Assembly (NCBI GenBank): GCA_964530915.1
Contig: CAZHCK010000105.1
Span: 1 to 7,301 of the forward strand
From: Cloacibacterium sp964530915
GTDB taxonomy: Bacteria; Bacteroidota; Bacteroidia; Flavobacteriales; Weeksellaceae
Direction of reading: 5' to 3'
DNA: 7,301 nt
Shown here: piece after piece, positions 1 through 5,431 of the stretch
Layout of the letters: each line of letters begins with the position of its first letter
Numbering within the stretch: the first letter of the stretch is position 1
Notes under the pieces: generated by a model
Told to the model about the DNA's origin: nothing
The model's input: the letters and a program-made list of their open reading frames with translations, nothing else
The model's database searches: none
Position numbers and translations under genes: made by a program

Positions 1-44
1 CTATTAATACACATTTTCTTAATTTCATATATAATATTCTTTCA

Positions 45-106
45 ATGAAACCCATCATCACTGCAACCGAATTTTCAGAAATTTTCCATCAAGAAAAATT
101 GTCTTT
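45..106 (+). pseudogene. Broken duplicate of the 5' end of the sulfurtransferase gene
   Basis: This stretch repeats the beginning of the sulfurtransferase gene found 202 bp downstream (247 to about 309). The first 27 bases, including the ATG, are identical. About 58 of 63 aligned columns match overall, with four substitutions and one missing base near position 100 that shifts the frame. Similarity fades after about 106. Read from its own ATG it gives a 33-codon frame ending in TAA at 144-146. The first 18 residues (MKPIITATEFSEIFHQEK) copy the real protein with three changes (L10F, N15H and N18K), and the rest is unrelated. Weaker similarity (TATAA...CAATG) also precedes both ATGs, so the duplication may include part of the leader. 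I infer a dead gene fragment left by a local duplication or insertion. A translated leader peptide is possible but unsupported. Confidence 0.8.
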
Positions 107-119
107 AAAATTAACTGCT

Positions 120-146
120 CACAGATTGCACAAATTTTACAGATAA
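120..146. repeat. Three imperfect 9-nt tandem units
   Basis: Three consecutive 9-mers can be read here: CACAGATTG, CACAAATTT and TACAGATAA. They share the core (C/T)ACA(G/A)AT. The pattern resembles the CACAGATT-type short repeats I recall from intergenic regions of Flavobacteriia, but that family link is from memory. It begins soon after the duplicated gene fragment loses its similarity. It has no obvious coding role, although it overlaps the end of the 33-codon frame. Confidence 0.5.
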
Positions 147-147
147 A

Positions 148-192
148 CACTTCGCTTTGCGAAGCATTTTAATGCCTTTGCTAAACGAAGTG
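148..192. repeat. Nested inverted repeats / competing hairpins
   Basis: Three inverted repeats overlap. CTTCGC (150-155) pairs with GCGAAG (159-164) around a TTT loop. GCATT (164-168) pairs with AATGC (171-175). CACTTCG (148-154) pairs with CGAAGTG (186-192) across the whole element. The first and third share the CTTCG arm, so only one can form at a time. No U-tract follows, so this does not look like an intrinsic terminator. It may be a REP-like palindromic element; a leader switch ahead of the sulfurtransferase gene, whose ATG lies 55 nt downstream, is less likely. Confidence 0.55.
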
Positions 193-246
193 CCTTAAAA
201 TTTACAGAAATAAATAAAAATCTTTGCGTTTATAAAATTTTACACA

Positions 247-1122
247 ATGAAACCCATCATCACTGCAACCGAACTTTCAGAAATTTTCAATCAAGAAAAT
301 TTAGTCATTCTTGATGCTAGAACGGGAAAAGACGCTCATGAAAATTATCTACAAAATCACATCAAAGGTGCTAGATTTATCGACCTTGACAAAGATTTAG
401 CAGAAATTGGCGAAGATGCAGCTTTCGGAGGAAGGCATCCTTTGCCAAAGATTTCAAAATTTGCAGAAACTTTACAAAATTTAGGGATTTCTGAAGATTC
501 ACATATTGTGGTTTATGATACTTCTAATGGTGCAAATGCAGCGGCTCGTTGTTGGTGGATGTTAAAATCTTTTGGAATTGAAAAAGTTCAGGTTTTGAGT
601 GGTGGATTTCAAACAGCAGAAGAGGCAGGGATTCCTTTAAAGTCTGGAGAAGAATTTTTTGAAAAAACTTCTTTTATTTTGAAGGAAAACTGGAGTTGGC
701 CAACCTCAACTTTAGAAGAGGTAGAAAAAGAAATTACCGAAAATTCTGCTACCGTAATAGATGTAAGAGATGCTTACAGATACCGTGGAGAAAGCGAACC
801 AATAGATTTAGTAGCAGGACATATTCCTGGTGCGATTAACATTCCTTTTTCTGAAAATTTAGATGAAAATGGCGAATTTCTTTCTCCTGAAATTCTAAAA
901 GAAAAATATCAAAACTTATTAGCAGATGCTTCGACTCCGCTCAGCATGACAAAAAAATTAATCATTCATTGTGGTTCTGGCGTTACGGCTTGTCATACGA
1001 TTTTGGCTTTAGACTATGCTGGTTTCGTCACACTGAGCGGAGCCGAAGTGCCGAATTTATACGTGGGTTCATGGAGTGAGTGGAGCCGAAGAGAAGGCAA
1101 AGAAATCGCTAAAGAAGTATAA
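247..1122 (+). CDS. 3-mercaptopyruvate-type sulfurtransferase (tandem rhodanese)
   Basis: This 291-residue protein has two rhodanese domains, close to the ~281 residues of E. coli SseA. Domain 1 (about 1-125) is the inactive half, with ILDAR at 21-25, GAR at 41-43 and an Asp (D91) where a catalytic Cys would be. Domain 2 (about 160-285) has VIDVRDAYRYRGE (170-182), GHIPGA (191-196), the active loop HCGSGVTAC with C242, and GSWSEW (274-279). The CGSGVT loop is typical of mercaptopyruvate sulfurtransferases rather than thiosulfate rhodaneses, which usually have CRxGVT. Such enzymes move sulfur from 3-mercaptopyruvate onto the catalytic Cys and on to thiols or cyanide, probably in the cytosol, since no signal peptide is seen. 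Against SseA there are about six extra residues (VTLSGA, 261-266) between GF and EVPN, and an unusual ASTPLSM (228-234) just before the active loop. Both are encoded by REP-like DNA. The start at 247 opens the conserved N-terminal strand. Family is well supported; in vivo substrate is inferred. Confidence 0.9.
   Translation: MKPIITATELSEIFNQENLVILDARTGKDAHENYLQNHIKGARFIDLDKDLAEIGEDAAFGGRHPLPKISKFAETLQNLGISEDSHIVVYDTSNGANAAARCWWMLKSFGIEKVQVLSGGFQTAEEAGIPLKSGEEFFEKTSFILKENWSWPTSTLEEVEKEITENSATVIDVRDAYRYRGESEPIDLVAGHIPGAINIPFSENLDENGEFLSPEILKEKYQNLLADASTPLSMTKKLIIHCGSGVTACHTILALDYAGFVTLSGAEVPNLYVGSWSEWSRREGKEIAKEV
928..950. repeat. REP-like inverted repeat, left arm, inside the sulfurtransferase gene
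   Basis: The sequence contains CTTCGACTCCGCTCAG followed by CATGAC. It is a near-exact reverse complement of 1027-1049, matching at 19 of 22 positions. I recognise CTTCGACTCCGCTCAG as a short dispersed repeat often seen in Bacteroidetes genomes; this is recall, not a search. It is translated in frame as ASTPLSM, just before the strand leading to the catalytic Cys codon at 970-972. Confidence 0.7.
1027..1049. repeat. REP-like inverted repeat, right arm, inside the sulfurtransferase gene
   Basis: This is the partner of 928-950, reading GTCACACTGAGCGGAG then CCGAAG, separated from the left arm by 76 nt. It is translated in frame as VTLSGAEV. The first six of these residues have no counterpart in E. 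coli SseA between the 'LAL' helix and the LYxGxWSEW motif. Together the arms could form a roughly 22-bp imperfect stem in the mRNA, with the active-site codons in the loop. Confidence 0.7.
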
Positions 1123-1674
1123 ATGATTTACAAATTTTCTGAAACAGATGAAGAATTGAAACAGATTCTTCAATTACAAGCCCAAAATCATAAAGATTCT
1201 GTAAGTGAAGACACCAAAGCAAAACAAGGCTTCGTTACGGTAAAGCATTCATTTTCAGAAATAAAAGCATTGAACAATATAGAGAAACACACAATTCTAA
1301 AAGTTGATAACCAAGTAGAAGCGTATGTTTTAGCAATGACTAAAGAATCTAAAAATTTAATTCCGATTCTAGAGCCAATGTTTAAAATTTTTGATGAAAT
1401 TTTTTACAAAAACAAGAAAATTTCTGAATACAATTATATGGTTTGTGGACAGGTTTGTGTAGTAGAAAATTTACGCGGAAAAGGTGTTTTCGATTCTGCC
1501 TATCAATTCTATAAAACGGCGTATGAAAAAGATTATGATTTTTGCATCACAGAAATTGCTTCTAGCAATGTTCGTTCTCTAAAAGCACACGAAAGAATTG
1601 GTTTTGAAGTCATTCATCAATACAAAGATAAATTTGATATTGATTGGTTGGTAGTAGTTTGGAATTGGAGATAA
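1123..1674 (+). CDS. GNAT-family N-acetyltransferase, substrate unknown
   Basis: This 183-residue protein has the C-terminal signature of the GNAT fold. The acetyl-CoA pyrophosphate loop appears as CVVENLRGKGVFDSAYQFY (112-130), where RGKG fits the R/Q-x-x-G-x-G/A pattern. Motif B follows as EIASSNVRSLKAHERIGFEVI (144-164), the usual 'N-x-x-S-x-x-x-H/Y-x-x-x-G-F' arrangement. The N-terminal half is not distinctive, and the substrate (amine, protein N-terminus or antibiotic-like small molecule) cannot be read from the sequence. The ATG directly abuts the TAA of the sulfurtransferase gene (zero gap), so the two are almost certainly co-transcribed and perhaps translationally coupled. No signal peptide or membrane segment is visible. 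The gene ends just before the terminator at 1682-1699. Confidence 0.8.
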   Translation: MIYKFSETDEELKQILQLQAQNHKDSVSEDTKAKQGFVTVKHSFSEIKALNNIEKHTILKVDNQVEAYVLAMTKESKNLIPILEPMFKIFDEIFYKNKKISEYNYMVCGQVCVVENLRGKGVFDSAYQFYKTAYEKDYDFCITEIASSNVRSLKAHERIGFEVIHQYKDKFDIDWLVVVWNWR

Positions 1675-1710
1675 AAAAAGACGCCGAAAAACTTCGGCGA
1701 TTTCTATATT
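1675..1710. terminator. Shared bidirectional intrinsic terminator
   Basis: A perfect 7-bp stem (CGCCGAA at 1682-1688, TTCGGCG at 1693-1699) closes on an AAAC loop. On the minus strand it is followed by UCUUUUUUAU, a strong U-tract that ends the suf operon 44 nt after its last stop codon. On the plus strand it is followed by AUUUCUAUAUUUUU, a looser U-rich tail for the sulfurtransferase-GNAT unit. Its position between convergent genes fits a terminator serving both. Confidence 0.85.
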
Positions 1711-1717
1711 TTTCAAC

Positions 1718-1740
1718 GGATTGCTTCGTTTCTCAACGAT
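1718..1740. repeat. Degenerate REP-like sequence between convergent genes
   Basis: GGATTGCTTCGTTTCTC followed by AACGAT resembles the widely dispersed repeat GATTGCTTCGTTCCTCGCAA known from many bacterial genomes, including Bacteroidetes. It appears to have a short deletion and substitutions. The assignment relies on recall. The sequence also contains a small CGTT/AACG hairpin, and TCAACG occurs on both sides of it (1713-1718 and 1733-1738). Confidence 0.4.
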
Positions 1741-1743
1741 GTT

Positions 1744-2073
1744 TTAAAACAAAATTCCCAATTCAAATTTTGCTTCTTCACTCATCATTTCTTTGTTCCA
1801 ACTTGGCTCGAAAGTGAGTTCTAAATCTACAGATTTTACATTTTCTACAGCTGCTACTTTTTCTTTTACCTCTTGAGGTAGAGATTCTGCGACAGGACAA
1901 TTCGGCGTAGTAAGAGTCATCACTACTTTTACATCTCCGTCTTCAGAAATTTGTACATCGTAAACCAGTCCCAACTCATAAATATCAACTGGGATTTCTG
2001 GATCGAAAACTGTTTTTAAGGCTTTAATAATATTTTCTCCTATCGTGGCAATTTGTTCGTCTGTAAATTTCAT
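1744..2073 (-). CDS. sufT: SufT-type DUF59/MIP18 Fe-S maturation factor
   Basis: This is a 109-residue single-domain protein of the MIP18/DUF59 family. Hallmarks are FDPEIPVDIYELGLVYDV (23-40), with the conserved DPEIPV turn, and TLTTPNCPVAESLP (53-66), with the conserved Cys C59. Proteins of this type help load or transfer Fe-S clusters to client enzymes in the cytosol, and their genes are commonly linked to suf operons. I chose the ATG at 2073. The frame stays open to an ATG at 2181, but that would add 36 residues rich in Arg and Lys that lie over the 3' end of the upstream exonuclease gene, whereas MKFTDEQIA matches the family's usual beginning. It starts 26 nt after the exonuclease stop and is the last gene before the terminator. 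Family is secure; client proteins are unknown. Confidence 0.9.
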   Translation of the reverse strand: MKFTDEQIATIGENIIKALKTVFDPEIPVDIYELGLVYDVQISEDGDVKVVMTLTTPNCPVAESLPQEVKEKVAAVENVKSVDLELTFEPSWNKEMMSEEAKFELGILF

Positions 2074-2099
2074 AATTCTTAATACATTTGAGATTTCAT

Positions 2100-2798
2100 T
2101 TAATCTTCTCTTCTTTCTAATAAATCTTCTTGTCTCATTTTGCGAAAGATATTGGCCAAAGTTAAGACATCTTTTTCGCAATATTTTACAATTCTCGGCA
2201 AGTCTTTTTCTATATAATAAATAGACGAAACCATAGAACCATCTATATCATCTTTGGGAGTAGGAACGCCAAAAATATGCGCCATTAATTCCAAAGAAAT
2301 AAAGCTTTTCCAATCACCAAATTTCCACAATTCCATCGTATCAAGATGCGGAATTTCCCAAGGTTTTTTACCAAACATCTGGAACGGAATTGGCGGTTGC
2401 ATTCCATTGACGAGAAATCTTCTAGCAATCCACGGAAAATCAAATTCTTTCCCATTATGAGCACACAAAATAACATCTCTCAATCTGTTACTGTTAAAAA
2501 TTTCGCCAAATTCTTCTAACAATTTTCGTTCATCATCTCCAGCAAAAGATTTAATTTTTATGCTCTCATTTTTCTCATATATTCCTACAGAAATACATAT
2601 AATTTTACCAAATTCCGCCATTATTCCGGCTCTATCTCCGTAAAAATCTGCGGCAGAAATATCTTCTTCTCTTTGTCTTGCAGTTTTTTTATCCCAAAGT
2701 TTTTGTTCTGTTTCAGAAAGTTCAGCAAAATTACTGACTTGCGGAACGGTTTCTATATCGAGAAAAAGCACTTTTTCTATGGGAATATTTTTAATCAT
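2100..2798 (-). CDS. PolB-like DEDDy 3'-5' exonuclease
   Basis: This 232-residue protein has the three exonuclease motifs of the DnaQ-like superfamily. Exo I is FLDIETVP with D14 and E16. Exo II is CAHNGKEFDFPWIARRF with N115 and D120. Exo III is YCEKDVLTL with Y206 and D210, making it the DEDDy subtype. KDDIDGS (182-188) and the overall layout fit the family described as a predicted 3'-5' exonuclease related to the PolB proofreading domain (DNA_pol_B_exo2). It has no polymerase domain and stands alone. The expected activity is metal-dependent 3'-to-5' removal of nucleotides from DNA or RNA; the true substrate is not known. It lies inside the suf operon, 22 nt after the HExxH gene and 26 nt before sufT. 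No cysteine cluster suggests that it binds Fe-S itself. Confidence 0.88.
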   Translation of the reverse strand: MIKNIPIEKVLFLDIETVPQVSNFAELSETEQKLWDKKTARQREEDISAADFYGDRAGIMAEFGKIICISVGIYEKNESIKIKSFAGDDERKLLEEFGEIFNSNRLRDVILCAHNGKEFDFPWIARRFLVNGMQPPIPFQMFGKKPWEIPHLDTMELWKFGDWKSFISLELMAHIFGVPTPKDDIDGSMVSSIYYIEKDLPRIVKYCEKDVLTLANIFRKMRQEDLLERRED

Positions 2799-2820
2799 TT
2801 TGGTTGGTTTTAGTTTTTTT

Positions 2821-3330
2821 TTATGGTTGAGAAGCTATTAAATCTTCTACTTCCTTTTTCTGTTCGGCATATTTCTGCTGCAAATCAGAACCTTCTCCCA
2901 TTCTTCTGTAATATTCTAAAGCTTTACCACCAAATTGTTTAATGTAAAATGGTGAGAGCTCAGGAATTTGTGGAAAAACTTTATGAAAAAGCATTTCATA
3001 ATACGCTTGAAATTCCCTTTCATTTTTATCTTCCACTAGAGAATTTGGGTCTTTTTGACGAACATGAAGCATTTCGTGAGCCACCATATTCAAAACCAAT
3101 TTGATGTCAAAATCAAATAGATTTTTAGGAATTTTCACTACTTGTTTTTCTCCTATTTCTCCTTCTGCAGTTAATAAAAGTCCATCGTTTTTCAGTTCTT
3201 CTCTAAACCCAAAACCTGCAAAATTCTCGTGTTCTAAGTCGAAATTTCTTATCAGATACTTGGCTGCATCTAAAATTTGGTCGCTTTCTTTATAAGCATT
3301 AAGATGTAAATTAACTTGTTCTAAATTCAT
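2821..3330 (-). CDS. Unrecognised small protein with HExxH zinc-protease-like motif
   Basis: I do not recognise a named family for this 169-residue protein. A helix with VAHEMLHV (83-90) carries the HExxH signature: H85 and H89 as possible metal ligands and E86 as possible catalytic base. NEREFQAYYE (103-112) follows, where E106, or else E104, could be the third ligand in a gluzincin-like arrangement. The N-terminal part is charged and contains a short beta-rich stretch (GLLLTAEGEIGEKQVVKIP, 50-68). The C-terminal end (150-165) is rich in Gln, Lys and Glu and probably helical. No signal peptide or membrane segment is seen, so it is likely cytosolic. It starts 21 nt after the sufD stop and is followed 22 nt later by the exonuclease gene, so it is an operon member. 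A metallopeptidase role is an inference from the motif only. Confidence 0.75.
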   Translation of the reverse strand: MNLEQVNLHLNAYKESDQILDAAKYLIRNFDLEHENFAGFGFREELKNDGLLLTAEGEIGEKQVVKIPKNLFDFDIKLVLNMVAHEMLHVRQKDPNSLVEDKNEREFQAYYEMLFHKVFPQIPELSPFYIKQFGGKALEYYRRMGEGSDLQQKYAEQKKEVEDLIASQP

Positions 3331-3351
3331 TTCTTAACGAAAATAAGAATT

Positions 3352-4644
3352 TTAATCTAAATCTTCAAAAGCAATTTCCACTTCTAATTTCTCCGCTAAA
3401 AGTTTAGAAATTTTCAACTTTAAAGGCTCAATATCAATATTTTGCATCGCATCATTCGCAAAAGCGTATAATAACAATGCTTGTGCTTCTTTTTTAGAAA
3501 TTCCTCTTGCTCTCAGATAAAATAGGGCATCTTCATTCAGCTGACCAACCGTACAACCGTGAGAACATTTTACATCATCTGCAAAAATTTCTAACTGAGG
3601 TTTCGTATCAATCGTAGCGCCTTCGTCTAACAAAATATTATTGTTTTGCTGATAAGCATTGGTCTTTTGAGCAATTTTATCTACAAAAACTTTCCCATTG
3701 AAAACGCCGTGAGCTTTATCTTTGAAAACACCTTTGTAATTCTGATAAGATTCACAATTCGGTTGGTTGTGATGAACCGCAGTGTGATGATCTACCAATT
3801 GTTCCCCACCAATAATGGTAATTCCGTTCATAAACGAGTTGATGTTTTCTCCGTTATGAATAAAATCTAGATTGTTTCTCACCAATTTTCCACCGAAAGA
3901 AAATGTATTTACAGTTGCCAAAGAATCTCTTTCTTGCTTCGCAAAAGTGTGATCTACCAAATAAGAAGTATCGCTATCATTCTGTAATTTATGCCAATCT
4001 GCTTTTGCATTTTTACCTGCAAAAATTTCGGTTACAGAGTTGGTAAACACATAAGTTTCATCAAAATTATGATGAGATTCTATCACTTCTACTTTTGCAC
4101 CTTCTTCTACTACTAATAAATTTCTTGTATTATAGAAAGTGTTCTGTTCTTGACTTTGAGAGAGATAGAACACATGAATTGGCTTTTCTATCACCACATT
4201 TTTCGGAACGTGAAGAAAGAAACCATTTTCATGAAGTGCTTCATTTAAATTGCAAAAAGCCAAATCTTGATTAGCAATTGTATTGAAGTGATTTTTAATA
4301 ATTGCTGAATAAGATTCATGCGAAAGTGCATAATTCAATGTTAAAAACTCAGCATTTTCTACAGAAATATTAGATAATTCTTTGTGCAATTTTCCATTCA
4401 CAAAAACAATCCAATCAAAATGTTCTTCGCCAAGGTGAAGCTCGTCTAATTGTTTTTTTTTAATAGAATGGTGCTCTGAAGCAGAAAAATTGTAATCTTT
4501 TTCTACAATTTCCTTCAGATGGGTATATTTATATTCTTCGTCTTTCTTAGTCGGAAAACCTTTGCTCAGAAATTGTTCTAAAGCCTGAAGTTTGCTCCCA
4601 GAAAGTGAAGATTTTTGAAGTTCTATTTGTTCGAATAAACTCAT
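3352..4644 (-). CDS. sufD: Fe-S cluster assembly protein SufD
   Basis: This 430-residue protein is the SufB paralogue that pairs with SufB on SufC in the cytosolic SufBCD scaffold and helps iron enter the nascent cluster. The N-terminal helical part has DEEYKYTHL (36-44), similar to the DEEWKYT motif of the family. The middle is the beta-helix region. The C-terminal hallmark is CSHGCTVGQLNEDALFYLRA (360-379), with C360 and H362 corresponding to E. coli C358 and H360, which are implicated in cluster assembly at the SufB-SufD interface. RGISKKEAQALLLYAFAND (380-398) is the usual C-terminal helix. The start at 4644 gives the typical length (E. coli SufD is 423). It begins 18 nt after the sufC stop. 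Nothing is missing. Confidence 0.95.
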   Translation of the reverse strand: MSLFEQIELQKSSLSGSKLQALEQFLSKGFPTKKDEEYKYTHLKEIVEKDYNFSASEHHSIKKKQLDELHLGEEHFDWIVFVNGKLHKELSNISVENAEFLTLNYALSHESYSAIIKNHFNTIANQDLAFCNLNEALHENGFFLHVPKNVVIEKPIHVFYLSQSQEQNTFYNTRNLLVVEEGAKVEVIESHHNFDETYVFTNSVTEIFAGKNAKADWHKLQNDSDTSYLVDHTFAKQERDSLATVNTFSFGGKLVRNNLDFIHNGENINSFMNGITIIGGEQLVDHHTAVHHNQPNCESYQNYKGVFKDKAHGVFNGKVFVDKIAQKTNAYQQNNNILLDEGATIDTKPQLEIFADDVKCSHGCTVGQLNEDALFYLRARGISKKEAQALLLYAFANDAMQNIDIEPLKLKISKLLAEKLEVEIAFEDLD

Positions 4645-4662
4645 TTTAATTTACAATTTTCA

Positions 4663-5406
4663 TTATTTTACGAGCCAATCGTATCCTTTTTCTTCGAGTT
4701 CTAACGCCAATGATTTATCACCAGTTTTAATAATTTTTCCGTCAGCTAAAACATGTACAAAATCTGGCTGAATGTAGTTTAATAATCTTTGGTAGTGCGT
4801 AATTAATAGCACTGCATTTCCTTCATTTTTGAAAGCATTTACACCATCTGCTACGATTCTCAACGCGTCAATATCCAAGCCTGAATCAGTTTCGTCTAGA
4901 ATAGCCAATTTAGGATTAAGCATCATCATTTGGAAAATTTCATTTCTTTTCTTTTCACCACCAGAGAAACCTTCATTCAACGAACGAGAAAGGAAGTCTT
5001 TTTTGATTCCTAATAATTCTGATTTTTCACGAACTAAGGCCAACATTTCTTTAGCAGGCATATCCTCTAAACCATTTGCTTTTCTGGTTTCGTTAAGCGC
5101 AGCTTTGATGAAATTAGTTACCGTAACTCCCGGAATTTCTACTGGATATTGGAAAGAAAGGAAAATTCCTTTGTGTGCTCTTTCTTCAGGAGCATCTTCT
5201 ATAATATTTTCTCCTTCGAAAAGTATTTCTCCATCAGTAACTTCGTAATCTTCTTTTCCTGAAATTACAGAAGAAAGAGTAGATTTTCCAGCACCATTTG
5301 GTCCCATAATCGCGTGAACCTCGCCTGGTTTTATTTCTAAATTAATTCCTTTCAGAATTTCTACGCCGTCTTCAATTTTGGCGTGTAAATTATTTATTTT
5401 TAACAT
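4663..5406 (-). CDS. sufC: Fe-S assembly ATPase SufC
   Basis: This 247-residue soluble ABC-type ATPase powers conformational changes of the SufBCD scaffold. The motifs are in order: Walker A GPNGAGKST (35-43), Q-loop at Q86, the SufC-style signature GFSGGEKKRNE (146-156), Walker B LAILDETDSGLD (167-178) with catalytic E172, and the switch histidine H204 in LITHYQRLL. The signature SGGEKKRNE is typical of SufC and separates it from transporter ATPases, and no membrane partner is encoded nearby. The length matches the family (~248). The gene lies 25 nt after sufB and 18 nt before sufD. Confidence 0.96.
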   Translation of the reverse strand: MLKINNLHAKIEDGVEILKGINLEIKPGEVHAIMGPNGAGKSTLSSVISGKEDYEVTDGEILFEGENIIEDAPEERAHKGIFLSFQYPVEIPGVTVTNFIKAALNETRKANGLEDMPAKEMLALVREKSELLGIKKDFLSRSLNEGFSGGEKKRNEIFQMMMLNPKLAILDETDSGLDIDALRIVADGVNAFKNEGNAVLLITHYQRLLNYIQPDFVHVLADGKIIKTGDKSLALELEEKGYDWLVK

Positions 5407-5431
5407 TTTGTATATTTTCTTATTTAAAAAA

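Noticed and set aside
148..192. Intrinsic terminator before the sulfurtransferase gene
   Set aside because: Hairpins are present, but no U-tract follows any of them on either strand.
219..226. Possible -7 box AATCTTTG for the sulfurtransferase gene
   Set aside because: It differs from TAnnTTTG at one base and has no TTTG at the expected distance upstream, so it is too weak to call in AT-rich DNA.
1074..1093. Third REP-like copy (GTGAGTGGAGCCGAAGAG) after the right arm
   Set aside because: It matches the right arm at about 16 of 20 positions, but it encodes the conserved WSEWSR end of the sulfurtransferase family, so the likeness is most simply a codon coincidence.
2074..2181. N-terminal extension of the SufT-type gene to an ATG at 2181
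   Set aside because: It would overlap the exonuclease gene by 82 bp and add 36 basic residues unlike the family, while the ATG at 2073 gives the usual MIP18-domain start.
3646..3870. Open frame of 74 codons opposite sufD
   Set aside because: It lies wholly antisense to a strongly conserved gene and its product has no recognisable domain. Similar open frames opposite sufB, sufC, the HExxH gene and the exonuclease gene were dropped for the same reason.
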